A stretch of 50,000 nt of DNA from Glandiceps talaboti (GCF_964340395.1 NC_135561.1:8461232-8511231), one strand, 5' to 3'; positions 35,563 through 46,428 are shown, counted from the first letter of the stretch. The notes: a model not told the origin generated them from the letters alone. A program made the numbers and translations.

Positions 35563-36786
35563 TTGATATGTAATCGCCAGTTCTAGATTTAATCTTTAGT
35601 ATCTGATAAATTAAATGCGATTAAACCGAAATAACAACTAACGTCTTATCCGATAACACAATATTCTCTGCAACGTAAATATATCATATATATGATACGA
35701 TATAACACACGATAATATATTCACATTTAACGACGATGCCTTCTTGAGACAGACTAACTATAAAATTTGAACTATGTCTAAGCACTCCTATATTTCTCGG
35801 CAACCATCACACTAATACGGACCAAACTATGGCAAATGTTGTTTATTTTACCGTTAACGCAAATGTACAATTTACGACGCTCGGTATAATTTTGATGTTC
35901 GATGATAACATATTAAGCTCTTGAATATTTCTCTCCGTTAATTATCTTACGAGCTATGTTGACGATATAACGAGAATTAATAACCATTCCGCCTGTTCAA
36001 AATGTCTGCTAGTCAGTCACATCGACGTGTCAACTGGCGGTAGTTGTTCTCAGGAGAAATTCTTAAGACAGAGGATATGGATACCATGCTAACCAGGAAT
36101 TTTGCAATTAATCAGTCAAATTGTACGATTTGCTGGGCAGGCTAGAAGGCCAGTCAACTGAATATTATATAGCAAGTAATACTCGTATCACTGTAATAGT
36201 ATTAGGAATCAAATTGAGTTGGACTTCGTAATCAAGATACGTATAGCTTTATTTGGGTTATCAAATGCCAGAGACAGTCTCAAACTGATAAGATGTGTGA
36301 TGGACTTGATGATCAAATTAATCCAGGTCTTCAAAGAAAACCCCCAACAGAGTTCTTGTGTTTAATTGCCTAATTGTAAAGAATCAACTGTGACCTGACT
36401 TGTTCTGATATCCAGGAGCGCAGGTGACCTTTTACAACCTTGTCTGTAAGTACAGCTGTTGGCGAATAAATGTACTTCAAATATTCTAAAGGTTCCCATA
36501 TTAACTCCTTATTAAAAACTCAATTTTCAATCTATTTATTTCATATTTGCGAACTAAAGTCACTCATAATTTAGACCACTTACACCCGCTACTCTGCATT
36601 TTTAGCAGACAGTCATAATGGCATTAATGGTAATATAGAACATTGATACTAGTTAGTGAAAGTCTATTTGGTATGTTATGATTAAAAGGGGATGTGTGCG
36701 CTAGCTGTAGTTCCTTGGGACATTGCAGGTGGAGTGTATGCCTCCATTGCCGACATGCATCATAAACTTCGAAATTTTTTTACATT
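35561..36786. other. Unannotated AT-rich stretch
   Basis: No supported gene or element. Confidence 0.45.
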
Positions 36787-36920
36787 TCATCAAAAATTGC
36801 GTTCTGGAGAAGACAAATACAGTATAGTTATGGTTGACATGTAATCGTGTATAATTTATGTACTTGACATTTTGATGACTCAAGAATCATTATATCTGTG
36901 TGTGTGTGTGTGTGTGTGTG

Positions 36921-36975
<55 letters not shown>

Positions 36976-37017
36976 TCGTCAGCCTTTCTGCCCGTGTTTG
37001 TTTGTATGTCTGCCTGC

Positions 37018-37059
<42 letters not shown>

Positions 37060-37498
37060 CTGTCTGTCAATCTGTCACAAAGTCTATACCGGTATATATA
37101 GCATCTATCTATCAATCCAACCATCCACTCATCGCAAAACCAGAGAATATTTTCTCTCTGACGCATATCAAAAATAGTACTCAATGAAAATTGCACTCTG
37201 GTGAAAACAAATGTAGTATAATTCTGGTTGATATGTAATGGTATATAAAAAATGATGGTGGCGACTTTTTGATGACGCTAGACGGATTTAACACGAACAC
37301 AATATATCATTTAGACGTAGTAAACGCCAAATGTTTGTGTTTTGGTCACTTCTGCAACTACTTTATCTTGAAATGCAATGCTATCAGGCATCTACTCTAT
37401 TAAGACTGTAGTACCAATGACTGTAGGTATTATTCTTTACGTTCAAAATATGTCTGTCTGTCTGTCTGTCTGTCTGCCTGCCTGCCTGCCTGCCTGCC

Positions 37499-37554
<56 letters not shown>

Positions 37555-37690
37555 AACTGAGTCTATTTATACCTATCTATATATCGCATCCATATATGTC
37601 TATCCGTCCATCCATCCACCCATCGCAAAAAGAGAGTGTATTTTCCCTCTCACGAAACGAAAAATAAGACATTTTGAATGGTGCCGTAAA
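36787..37690 (+). repeat. Duplicated microsatellite-containing unit
   Basis: Two lines of evidence show duplication. A ~95-bp segment (36787-36883) starting CAAAAATTGCGTTCTGG and ending TTTTGATGAC recurs at about 37181-37276. The segment following the TCTG array (GTCTAT..., CCATCCA, CATCGCAAAA, AGAGA-TATTTTC-CTCTC) occurs near 37080-37165 and 37560-37655. TCTG arrays lie at 36921-37074 (with a TG run before) and 37451-37555 (with CCTG in its middle). The downstream hairpin keeps complementary GAGA/TCTC arms in both copies although the sequence differs. Confidence 0.65.
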
Positions 37691-38280
37691 GAGGTATGTA
37701 GTTTATGACGATGCTGCCCACTATATGTTTACCATAAACATATATAACTCAATACCAAAACTTATATTTATCATAACTTATGTTTACATCCATGCAATTA
37801 TATGAATAAATGATATTTTATACATTCATATGTTAAACAGAACAAAAACACTTCCAGCATAAGCATATTGTCGTATAAGTTAATATCATATTTGAATATA
37901 GAAAACGGATAGTGAATAAGAATAATCATATTCAATAATGCAGGCCCCAAGCCTGAACCATGCGACTGTATACCATGACAATATGGGTGAAATGGTTGTT
38001 ATGGCACTGTACTTTGCTTCAGGTAGTCTTTTCAATTTTCTTGATAATTTAGCAACCTGTTTATATATTTTTTGTCCATCCTTTTTATTACTCGTTCCAT
38101 CATTAATATACTATCAAGTATTATCTTTCATACGCCCGTCTATCTATTATTTACTTCTCAATTCCTATCTATACTAGCTGGCAGGCAAACTAGCATCATT
38201 AACTATTCATTGATTTTTCTACATACTCGATATACAAACACTTAACTGCAGAGACCATATATGCATACATGAATAAATAA
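37691..38280. other. Unannotated AT-rich stretch
   Basis: No supported gene. The short frame at 37938-38177 is T-rich and hydrophobic by composition. Confidence 0.45.
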
Positions 38281-38299
38281 ACACACACATAGACACACA

Positions 38300-38360
<61 letters not shown>
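38281..38360. repeat. (CA)n microsatellite
   Basis: A CA run with CATAGA and CATACA interruptions near its left side. Confidence 0.95.
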
Positions 38361-38362
<2 letters not shown>

Positions 38363-38606
38363 TTGCTGGCATACAGTCATGTGGGTGCCAGACATATTTT
38401 ATATTTTACTTTCACAAGCAAAGCATGTTTGCTCGGCTCATGAGATCTTATTTATCCAATGCAAACATCGATACCTGCAGTTTGAGATTCATCCGCTACT
38501 TTTAGGAAGGTTTTAACAAACGTTAGAGTCAATATTCTTTACGTGCATAATTATATTGAAATGTCGAAATCAGCCAATCCCTCACCAACATGCCACACAA
38601 GCGCGC

Positions 38607-38609
<3 letters not shown>

Positions 38610-38653
<44 letters not shown>
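38610..38653. repeat. (CA)n microsatellite
   Basis: Uninterrupted CA dinucleotide run, preceded by AAGCGCGCTT. Confidence 0.95.
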
Positions 38654-38656
<3 letters not shown>

Positions 38657-38886
38657 CCTTCTCAACACACGATACATTTACCTCAGAGCATTGAGAGTAT
38701 GATACAAATGTAAAATGAAAACCTAAAGTATGCTGAATTTGATGTCCGTTGTTCGCTTGTAGCGTTACAATCGTGCGACAAAGTGAATCAGAAAAAGCAT
38801 ATGCTCTCTTATAAGATTAAATATTCAGAGCGATGTAAATATCACACACACACGCAACACACACATGCACATACACACGTATACAC

Positions 38887-38892
<6 letters not shown>

Positions 38893-38976
<84 letters not shown>
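38893..38976. repeat. (TA)n microsatellite beside a splice donor
   Basis: About 40 TA units. On the minus strand it begins roughly 25 nt after the GTAAGT donor of the putative signal-peptide exon, so it would lie at the very start of the first intron. Its length could vary between alleles and can form cruciforms. Confidence 0.95.
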
Positions 38977-38979
<3 letters not shown>

Positions 38980-38999
38980 GTAGTTGAACATTGACTTAC

Positions 39000-39090
39000 C
39001 ATCTTTATAAAGTTCCGAGTTCACGAAATGTAAAATATACAGACCGAAGCAACACAATTGTGTTATTGGTAGTAATCTAAGCCAATGCAT
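39000..39090 (-). CDS. Possible first coding exon: signal peptide of a secreted or membrane protein
   Basis: On the minus strand, ATG at 39090-39088 opens a 30-codon frame, MHWLRLLPITQLCCFGLYIL followed by HFVNSELYKD, ending at the consensus donor G|GTAAGT (GT at 38999-38998) in phase 1. The n-region is short and basic (HWLR), a hydrophobic core of about 17 residues follows, and VNS|E is an acceptable signal-peptidase context. Phase 1 after a signal exon is typical of modular extracellular genes. Joined to the CUB exon at 2869 the split codon gives GTC (Val) and the reading frame continues as ELYKDVIISRCDV. The join is compatible but unproven: the gap is 36 kb and a possible terminal exon lies between. 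Upstream ATGs exist, so the start is chosen on the signal sequence only. Confidence 0.4.
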
Positions 39091-40177
39091 GGTTGTATCC
39101 ACAAAGCATGGAGCGACTGTACATTAGACGGACAGATCCACAGAGCACGAAATAATGCTGAAACTGTTTCTTGCTTGACAAAAATATTGACGTAAAGGAC
39201 ACATAGTATCACGTTCAAACTTGTCAATTCTTTACATTTGATTATCCAATCAATTTCAGCATTTGACGAAACGATCACGTCACTGAGATCTTCAGCCACA
39301 CAGACAAACAGGCCGCAGTACAAAACATTTTATAGGTTTTTACATTCTATATGGACCACCTAAGAAATCCAAATTGTCATAAAGAAGACTCTCTAGGTAA
39401 ACTGAAATAAATAACGCTTTGGTATGGACAGAATATCGGCGCGATGTGTGGGTAAAGTAGCATTTGTACAATTAAATGTAATAACACCGTATTATCCGTA
39501 CACCAGGAAATGACGAGCGAACTGCGACTCGTAAATCGCACTCATTACAAGTATCATTTAATGATTTATTCCTGTATATGACCACGACTGCTGAAGGCCA
39601 ATTTAATGATGAAATATTTCAGATAGTTATATTTCAGTGTGACGAACTGTCACATTGAGTGATAACACACAGTAAGCTGGTATCACCCTGTCATGGTTTA
39701 CCTTGTTTTTAACAACTGGCACCCCATGCATCTGTGGAGGAAACGCGATCCGTCAATTAGTTTACCCATATAAGCAGCAATTTATCGAGTGACTGCAGCA
39801 TCTTCAACATCTTGCTCGTTTCTAAAAATAATATTGAAATAACAAAAAAGCCATCAACGTCTATTGCGCCGTAATTCTGTTTTTGATTTTAGTAGCCTGG
39901 GAACCGTAAAATTTGACGGTTCTAGATTTGAAAATACTACGAACATTGACACCCCCGAAGGTTTGAATCGTGAATCATGAAATATCTTAGCAACCCAACA
40001 TTATTACAGTTACTTTCCCTTTTCTCTCTTCTTCCTAATGTCGAACAGTTTGGGTCCGGTATTTAATATCCCCGGTCCCCCTACCGTGCATTTATCCAAT
40101 ACCCCAATGTTGTCGTGTACATGTGCCAACGTAAATATGCTCTTTCTCATGCCTCTCAAGCATACCCTAAGCTCTCG
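39091..40177. other. Unannotated stretch, possible upstream region of the signal exon
   Basis: No further exon recognised. The overlapping minus-strand frame 39063-39323 uses a different phase from the signal exon and has no motif. A TATA-like word is recorded separately. Confidence 0.4.
39328..39334 (-). promoter_or_regulatory. TATA-like word upstream of the signal-peptide exon
   Basis: Minus-strand TATAAAA lies about 240 nt upstream of the ATG at 39090. If used, transcription would start near 39300 and give a ~210-nt leader with several short upstream ATGs, which is unfavourable. Such words are common in AT-rich DNA. Confidence 0.15.
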
Positions 40178-40327
40178 TATGTATGTATGTATGTATGTAT
40201 GTATGTATGTATGTATGTATGTATGTATGTATGTATGTATGGATGGATGGATGGATGGATGGATGGATGGATGGATGGATGTATGTATGTATGTATGTAT
40301 GTATGTATGTATGTATGTATGTATGTT

Positions 40328-40359
<32 letters not shown>

Positions 40360-40494
40360 TGTATGTATGTATGTATGTATGTATGTATGTATGTATGTAT
40401 GCATGCATGCATGCATGCATGCATGCATGCATGCATGTATGTATGTATGTATGTGTATGTGTGTGTATGTATGCATGCATGCATGCATGCATGC
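40178..40494. repeat. Compound (TATG)n-(GATG)n-(TATG)n-(TGCA)n microsatellite
   Basis: A 317-bp array with a GATG block at about 40240-40280, a TTTATATG interruption near 40326, and two self-complementary TGCA blocks (about 40400-40435 and 40471-40494). It repeats the motif grammar of the array at 27181-27522. The long MYVC/IHTY frames are artefacts. Confidence 0.95.
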
Positions 40495-40540
40495 CTATGT
40501 GACTGTCTGTCTGTCTCTATATATCTTTTCTATATGTTTT

Positions 40541-40586
40541 GTGTGTGTGTTCGCGTGCGTGCGTGCGCGTGCGTGCGCGCGCGCGT

Positions 40587-40645
<59 letters not shown>
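40541..40645. repeat. (GT)n run with a GTGC/GC core (Z-DNA-prone)
   Basis: Alternating purine-pyrimidine sequence: GT repeats, then GCGTGCGT and GCGCGCGC near 40552-40585, then about 30 GT units. Alternating GC/GT tracts are the best-known formers of left-handed Z-DNA. Confidence 0.9.
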
Positions 40646-40646
<1 letters not shown>

Positions 40647-41849
40647 TCAATTCATAATTAGGTACACAACTTTTAATTTATAAAACAATTCATCATGGCT
40701 TCCTACCTAGAAAACTAATTGGAACAACATAGACCAAGTCTGTGTTTGTGAAAATGCATTGAAAGAAATGTGTAAAAAGTGTGTTATTTTATGTACAATA
40801 ACAACCATTTTGACACGTTTAGTAAGCTTTTGCAATATACTGAGTTACAAACAAGGACTTGGCATACATTGTTTCACTTTGATTTTCCATATAGGAAACC
40901 ATGATAAAATTGTTTCATAAATTAAAAATCCAAAATAATACCCATTCCTCATCCATATTTTAACTAAGTCTTTTTAAATAGGTTATTTGAAAGAATTGTG
41001 TGTGTGGTCGAGTAAGAAAGTGTTGTATTCCTTTTACCTTTTATTTATAACCAATCTATTTAATTTCATCAAAGTGTATGTAGGATGAATAATTTGTATT
41101 TTAATATCATAATTTCCTATTTATTTTCAAACAAGTCATGTAGGTTTAGATCTTTTCGGTATTAGGTATCAGTTTTATGAAAACTGCGTATTAGAGTTCA
41201 GAACTACGTCTTTCAATGATTTATACTTTGTGTTCAATGTGTAATCCATACCGAGCATGCCCAGATGCAGAGGATTATGGGATTATTATATATAGTCTTA
41301 CTTTTTGCGTGAGGAGAAAAGTGTCATCTAGACCCAACGTAAAATTTATGAAAAAAATACAATAATAGTGTTACAAAATGGGTGATACGCCGGGTTCGCA
41401 GGATGCGCCATACAGTATACTGAATTGCATGTTGCCAACTCAAAAAAGTTGTTGAAAGTGTAGATGATTTTTGTAGACATACGCCAACCTTTACCCTAAT
41501 TTTGTGATTACTGATATTTAAATACTAGCACGAACATTACCACTGGATGATTGTCAATGAAGGAATAAAAAAATAGCTGAATGGGTGGAAACATTGCTCA
41601 GTCTCTGCAAATGTTTCAAAAACGAGTCTCGAACACGCGTATTTAAACATCAAACAAACTGGTGTGATTGCAGAGGTGGGTGGAAGGTTTCACTCAAATG
41701 GGAAATTTGGCTTTCTCATTTGAATATTGCTAAAATTAATGTGAGAGGATTGATTATAATGATAGTAATATGTCACGTGGCAGCATAACACGCAAAGGTG
41801 ATTTAGTTCATTAGTATGGACGACACTTGATGTAGTGATTGTAAGGATC
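40646..41849. other. Unannotated AT-rich stretch
   Basis: No supported gene or element. Confidence 0.45.
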
Positions 41850-42216
41850 AGGTCTGAAATTGGTTTGTTTTGCAAATGAACCGAAAGCAAAACGTTGCAT
41901 AATAAGTCTCAATGAATTTTTGCTATAATTTTTTTACATTATTTGCTGCTGAAATTTAGATGGTAAATCAAATCTGCAACTAAACACAATTTACTTAGTT
42001 TTTGTAATTTTCCTTAACTAATTTTTTTTCACAATATCATGGGTTTTTTCATTTTTTCATTTCTTCTTTTTTTCTCGTGTCTTTCTCCTCTGTTTTTGTT
42101 TCTTAAAACCTTTTCTATTTTTTGTTTGTTCTTCGTCCTGTGCTTGCCTTCTGTTTTTGTGAAATATTTTTTTTTGAAAATGTTCAATAAACATCAAAAA
42201 AAAAAAGGTCTGAAAT
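41850..42216 (+). mobile_element. Retroposed insertion with poly(A) tail and target-site duplication
   Basis: The 10-bp word GGTCTGAAAT (41851-41860; 11 bp if the preceding A is counted) recurs exactly at 42207-42216. Between the copies lie 346 bp ending AATAAA (42186-42191) and A11 (42196-42206), directly against the second copy. This is the signature of LINE-machinery retroposition by target-primed reverse transcription. The insert is T-rich and non-coding, resembling a LINE 3' untranslated region; a 5'-truncated LINE copy is the best guess, a SINE or processed transcript fragment the alternatives. The signal-to-tail distance is short (4 nt), which fits a LINE terminus better than a host mRNA. 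The intact duplication argues for a young insertion. Confidence 0.75.
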
Positions 42217-43464
42217 ATATCTTGTCGTAATGTCATTGAAGCTAAAGAAGAGTCACAAGAACAGAATTTGTCCTGACAGACTTCCCGATGCGTTCAACAT
42301 GAATCTGGAATGTTTAAAGTGACCCCATTTGGTCTTACTTTCCTCATCGTATACCATTACTATGATGGTCGTACGTGCTGTTGAAAAAGAAAACATTAAC
42401 AAAGTATCTGCCGTACATTTTTCTCATTTTTCGAATTTATTATGATCATGCTTTAATAATCAGAAAACCTAGAAATTGCAATTAACGTTACACAGATAAT
42501 GTTAACATTTGCTTCATCAAAGGTACTAAATTTCAGTGATGCACGATAAATTTATTCCATATACACGATTGTGGCGTGTGTTTTCTTTCTTCTCCGGCTA
42601 AAGAAGGTGTTATTTCTTTTGTCATATTTATATACAGGGTTGGTCGCGAGTCATGAGAATCCTAGAAATAAATACTGTTGCCTTAAGTGTGGTAAAACTA
42701 TCATATCATTTCTTCGAACGAAGACAGTTTCAAATAGGAAGAAGGGTGTAATAAAAAACGTAACAAACTGAAATGACAGACTTGTCTACAAGTCTGAAAA
42801 GTATACCCTTTGTTCACTGTTCATCTGTTTTCTACAGGAAAACGCCTGTGACGTATGGATTGGTGTCATTCCAAGCCCATTAACAGTCGTATATCCTCTG
42901 GCTTTTCGGAACATAACATTGGACTTATTATATAATTATATCGATTTTTCTAAGCACCTGGGCTTTTCATCCCTCTGTTTCACAATAAGGTTAATACAAT
43001 TGTACCATAGTCTATTTTTGTATATCTGACATTATTAGCTTGGTCTATTGTGTATGGTACGGAACAAATCTAACCAACGGCAATAGCCATCTTGTCTGCC
43101 AGCTGTAGGAACACCTATTCTACCATTCTAGGCTCAGTTAACTTGAAAATAGAACTCAGGGTAATTCTGTTTTTTTTTGAAAAATATTAAACAGATAAAA
43201 TTGATAAAGTTTGCTGCGTCACTATTGTCTTTTACAGTGTTCCTTTTAATAGTCATATGATTAGAATAATGATTAGATATTATTCCCCAATATTTGTCTT
43301 TGTTCAGGTAAGGAATATACGAGCTACCTAAGAGGCCTTGTCACTACGAGTCGGTAGACTTTTATTGACAAGACCTTAGGTCATAAGCATTCCGGCTGAA
43401 TGATGTAAACTATTTTGGAATACTTTAATTAATATATTTCCTCAAACATGATTAACGAAAAATT
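42217..43464. other. Unannotated AT-rich stretch
   Basis: No supported gene. The frame at 42571-42771 contains YCCLKCGK, which resembles the start of a zinc finger, but the histidine half is absent. Confidence 0.45.
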
Positions 43465-43635
43465 GGGGGGGGGAATAATTATAATAAGTTAGTGAGCCTT
43501 TGGTATTACAAAGGGGGGGGGCGAGGGGATGGGAGGGGGAGTAACAGTTTTACAAATCAGGGAACCTTCAGTATTACAAAGGGGGGAAGACCGGGGGAGC
43601 AACAGTTTGACAAATCGGTGGCAGTGATGGGAATA
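43465..43635 (+). repeat. G-rich tandem repeat, 68-bp period, two copies
   Basis: After a G9 run (43465-43473), two copies of a unit align on TATTACAAAGGGG at 43504 and 43572 and on AACAGTTT-ACAAATC at about 43543 and 43610. The first copy carries four G-tracts at 43513-43539, a G-quadruplex pattern. The copies differ in G-tract length. Confidence 0.7.
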
Positions 43636-44490
43636 AATCCTTAAAACCAATGATTCTGGTACTAGTGTACTTTCCATTTCTAACAGCTTGAAATATTTTA
43701 ATGGGGGAAGAGTCATATTTTAGAGAACGGAAATCGGGAGGGGCCACTTTTTTGTAGCTTTTTTGGGGAGAGAGGATCATATTACGCAACATCCAGGGCG
43801 TGAATTCCCCTTGCCTCCCCCTTGTCATTATCAAACGCTATCTTAGATGTTTTCAATGGCATCAATACTTTCCCAGGACTATTATCTGTGTTAGTTCTAT
43901 CTACACCTGGATAAAATGCCTGGATTACAAACATAACAAATCAATGGTATATCACATAATGATAACTAATGGAAAATACTAGATATGAGATGATCTTGTT
44001 CTGACTGTTGATTGTCTCGCATAATGGGGGTTTGCACAAACATAGTTATATTCAACGGTAAATAATTTAACGTTACGTGAAAGATAACTCGACACATAAA
44101 CACTCTTTTGGTTCTCCCTATGCGATTAGTTACAGCCCAGATAAGCTATGAACAATTCTCTTCAAGTCACAACTCGGCGCCTTGTATCAATTCACTATTA
44201 ATGTATTAGAAACGATATTATTACAGGTAGAGGCAAACAGCATTATAAACACATTACTTTAACTGCATGGCATGTACACTGTCTCCATTAATTAAACATA
44301 ACGCACTGCACACGGTAGTTACTTCATTTGTAATCGAGATGCTGATCTCAACTCATTCGTGGTTGCTTAGATACTTTGAAGTTAGTGCAATCAAAACAAG
44401 ACATGAGTGCAATTCACACAAAATGTATTGTAATAGAGCCGTAATTGTTCTCTTACCTCGATATGTTTACAGTGAGTCTGTATTTTTTAG
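43636..44490. other. Unannotated stretch
   Basis: Further G-rich words (GGGGAAGAG, GGGAGGGGCC, GGGGAGAGAGG) at 43700-43775 look like eroded extra units of the preceding repeat. The remainder is AT-rich with no supported gene. Confidence 0.45.
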
Positions 44491-44530
44491 CCATGGTGCC
44501 GTGTCTGTCTGTCTGTCTGTCCCTCCGTCC

Positions 44531-44576
<46 letters not shown>

Positions 44577-44679
44577 ATGTATGTATGTATGTATGTATGT
44601 ATGTATGTATGTATGTATGTATGTATGTATGTCTCTGTCTGTATGTATGTATGTATGTATGTATGTATGTATGTATGTA

Positions 44680-44722
<43 letters not shown>

Positions 44723-45390
44723 GTATGTATGTATGTATGTATGTATGTATGTATGTATGTATGTATGTATGTATGTATGTATGTATGTATGTATGTATGT
44801 ATGTATGTATTGTCTTGGTATTTGATTGGGACATTACTTTTGGTGTCTAGTAGGAAAATTTTTCAAAGCAAATTCACTGGTGTGTGATTTGGGTCAAATA
44901 TGTCAATTTTGGTCAAAAAACTTAAAACTCCAAAACTACTATCATTGATATCCAAATTAGGAAGTGGTCGATGGGGCTGAATTTTGATGACATGATTCTA
45001 GACATGTTATTCTATAGATGTTGCTTGCATTGTTTTGACACAAGCAACCATGACCACGCCCGCAACAACCAAATGCCAGTATATTTTGCTAAAATAACAT
45101 TATCTGGTAGGCAAGTGAGTAAACATTCAAAAACATTATGCAAATATCCCTAACAACAGCCCACGCCTATAGCAGCAGCTAAACTGATGACGTATATCGC
45201 AAAGATAACATCAGGGATTCGTAGACAAGTGAGTTAACATTCCAAAATATGTATGTAAATATGCCTACCAACATGACCGTGCCCATAGCAACAGCCGAAA
45301 GATCGCGTATATTGCAAAGATAACAACGGGGCTGGATACCTAGGCAATTTGATAATCATTCAGCAAATGAACACCTATACCGAGCATGGG
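44491..45390 (+). mobile_element. Second composite element: PyTG microsatellite plus ~115-bp monomers
   Basis: From CCATGGTGCCGTGTCTG (44491) a 309-bp TCTG/TATG compound array (44503-44811) leads, after an AT-rich spacer, into about three diverged monomers of 114-119 bp. These align on GGCAAGTGAGTAAACATTC (45110), ACAAGTGAGTTAACATTCC (45225) and GGCAATTTGATAATCATTC (45343), and on CATAGCAACAGC-type words. The layout matches the element at 23725-24784, but monomer sequence and left end differ, so this is a different family. It has no coding capacity and the right end is not defined. A pearl/HINE-like Helitron derivative is the inferred class. Confidence 0.55.
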
Positions 45391-45650
45391 TCATCATGTG
45401 GATAAACATTTTTTTAAAACTGTACAGTTGTGCAACAACGTCATTGGCGCTATTTTTAAGAGATGCCTTCTCGCATTTAATTATCGATGGCAAGTCGTCG
45501 TCTAACCTATAGCATTTACCCCTCGCCAAGAACCAATTCAGCCTATTTGTAACCTAAGTGTTTGGAAATCTCACACATACTTGAATTAGTCTGATGTCAG
45601 TTATCGTAGTCATGTAGCGTGTCAATATAGGTACTCAGAGAAAGAAACAG

Positions 45651-45915
45651 GAAAATGACAACACATTCGTCGACTTATTATCAATGTCTTTCTTTTACAA
45701 AATATACACCAGCGAATTTAAGAATTTTAAGATCATCGCCATAATGGTATTTTGTTTAATGGGAACACTGCAACAGCTAAGTTGAAAATGACAACACATT
45801 CGTCGACTTATTATCAATGTCTTTCTTTTACAAAATATACACCAGCGAATTTAAGAATTTTAAGATCATCGCCATAATATTATTTTGTTTAATGGGAACA
45901 CTGCAACAGCTAAGT
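45651..45915 (+). repeat. Nearly identical 133-bp tandem duplication
   Basis: GAAAATGACAACACATTCGT starts both copies (45651 and 45784), and both end AACTG/CAACAGCTAAGT-type sequence. Copy 1 is 45651-45783 and copy 2 is 45784-45915. I see two base differences (ATGGTATT versus ATATTATT, near 45745 and 45878). The unit has no tandem-repeat substructure and is not similar to the monomers just upstream. An open frame across copy 2 (45817-46032) contains a hydrophobic stretch but is not supported as a gene. Confidence 0.95.
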
Positions 45916-46323
45916 GCGTGGCGGTTAAGGTATATACAAGCTTATTTCGCTGTGTGCGTCACAATTTCGTTTCGTTTCGTTTACACTTCTTTCATCAACA
46001 CAGCCATTGAAGCTTTATCAATCCAAAATTGAATATACCAAAGAAAGAGATGTTTACGTAATTACCATTACCATTCATCTGTTTCCTTTTAGTAAATTCA
46101 GTAATTTTGTATTTTTAGCTAATCTTTTATGATTTGCAACAATTGAAACTGCGAATATTTAATTCCGTTTATCAGCCGAACGGTCAAATAAATCGCGTGC
46201 CAATTCATCCGTCTACCAGAATTTAGTAAAATCATTTTGATGATGATTATTTGTTGTCAATCTGTCCTCTGGAGGAGGGCCCTATCATGCATAACATAAC
46301 ATGTTTGCATAAACGTTGCCATC
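45916..46323. other. Unannotated AT-rich stretch
   Basis: A short CGTTT repeat lies near 45968-45982. No gene is supported. Confidence 0.45.
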
Positions 46324-46428
46324 CGCCATTTTGTCTTTTATCCTCCATCTTGTTTTTCAGCCGCCATTTTGTCGTCTCTCCGCCAATTTATCTTCCATCC
46401 ACCTTTTGCCTTCCTTTCGCCATTTTGT
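46324..46428 (+). promoter_or_regulatory. Degenerate CGCCATTTTGT minisatellite (YY1-like site array)
   Basis: CGCCATTTTGT occurs at 46324-46334, inside GCCGCCATTTTG at 46360-46371, and at 46418-46428, with diverged copies (TCCATCTTGT, CGCCAATTTAT, CACCTTTTGCC) between. GCCGCCATNTTG is the known consensus of the zinc-finger factor YY1. A weakly periodic repeat that happens to contain the motif is the simpler explanation; clustered binding is possible. Confidence 0.4.

Noticed and set aside
39063-39323. Minus-strand frame overlapping the signal-peptide exon
   Set aside because: It is in a different phase from the ATG-signal-donor frame and has no recognisable features.
40010-40683. Frames of up to 180 codons on both strands
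   Set aside because: Same cause: TATG/GATG/TGCA/GT repeats.
41380-41420. GGGTTCGCAGG as a possible tRNA/SINE B box
   Set aside because: It departs from GGTTCRANYCC and no matching A box or cloverleaf was found upstream.
42571-42771. Frame with YCCLKCGK resembling a C2H2 zinc-finger start
   Set aside because: The histidine pair and linker are missing; eight residues are not enough.
44267-44887. 206-codon plus-strand frame, the longest in the window
   Set aside because: Two thirds is the TCTG/TATG array, and the non-repetitive ends match no recognisable protein.
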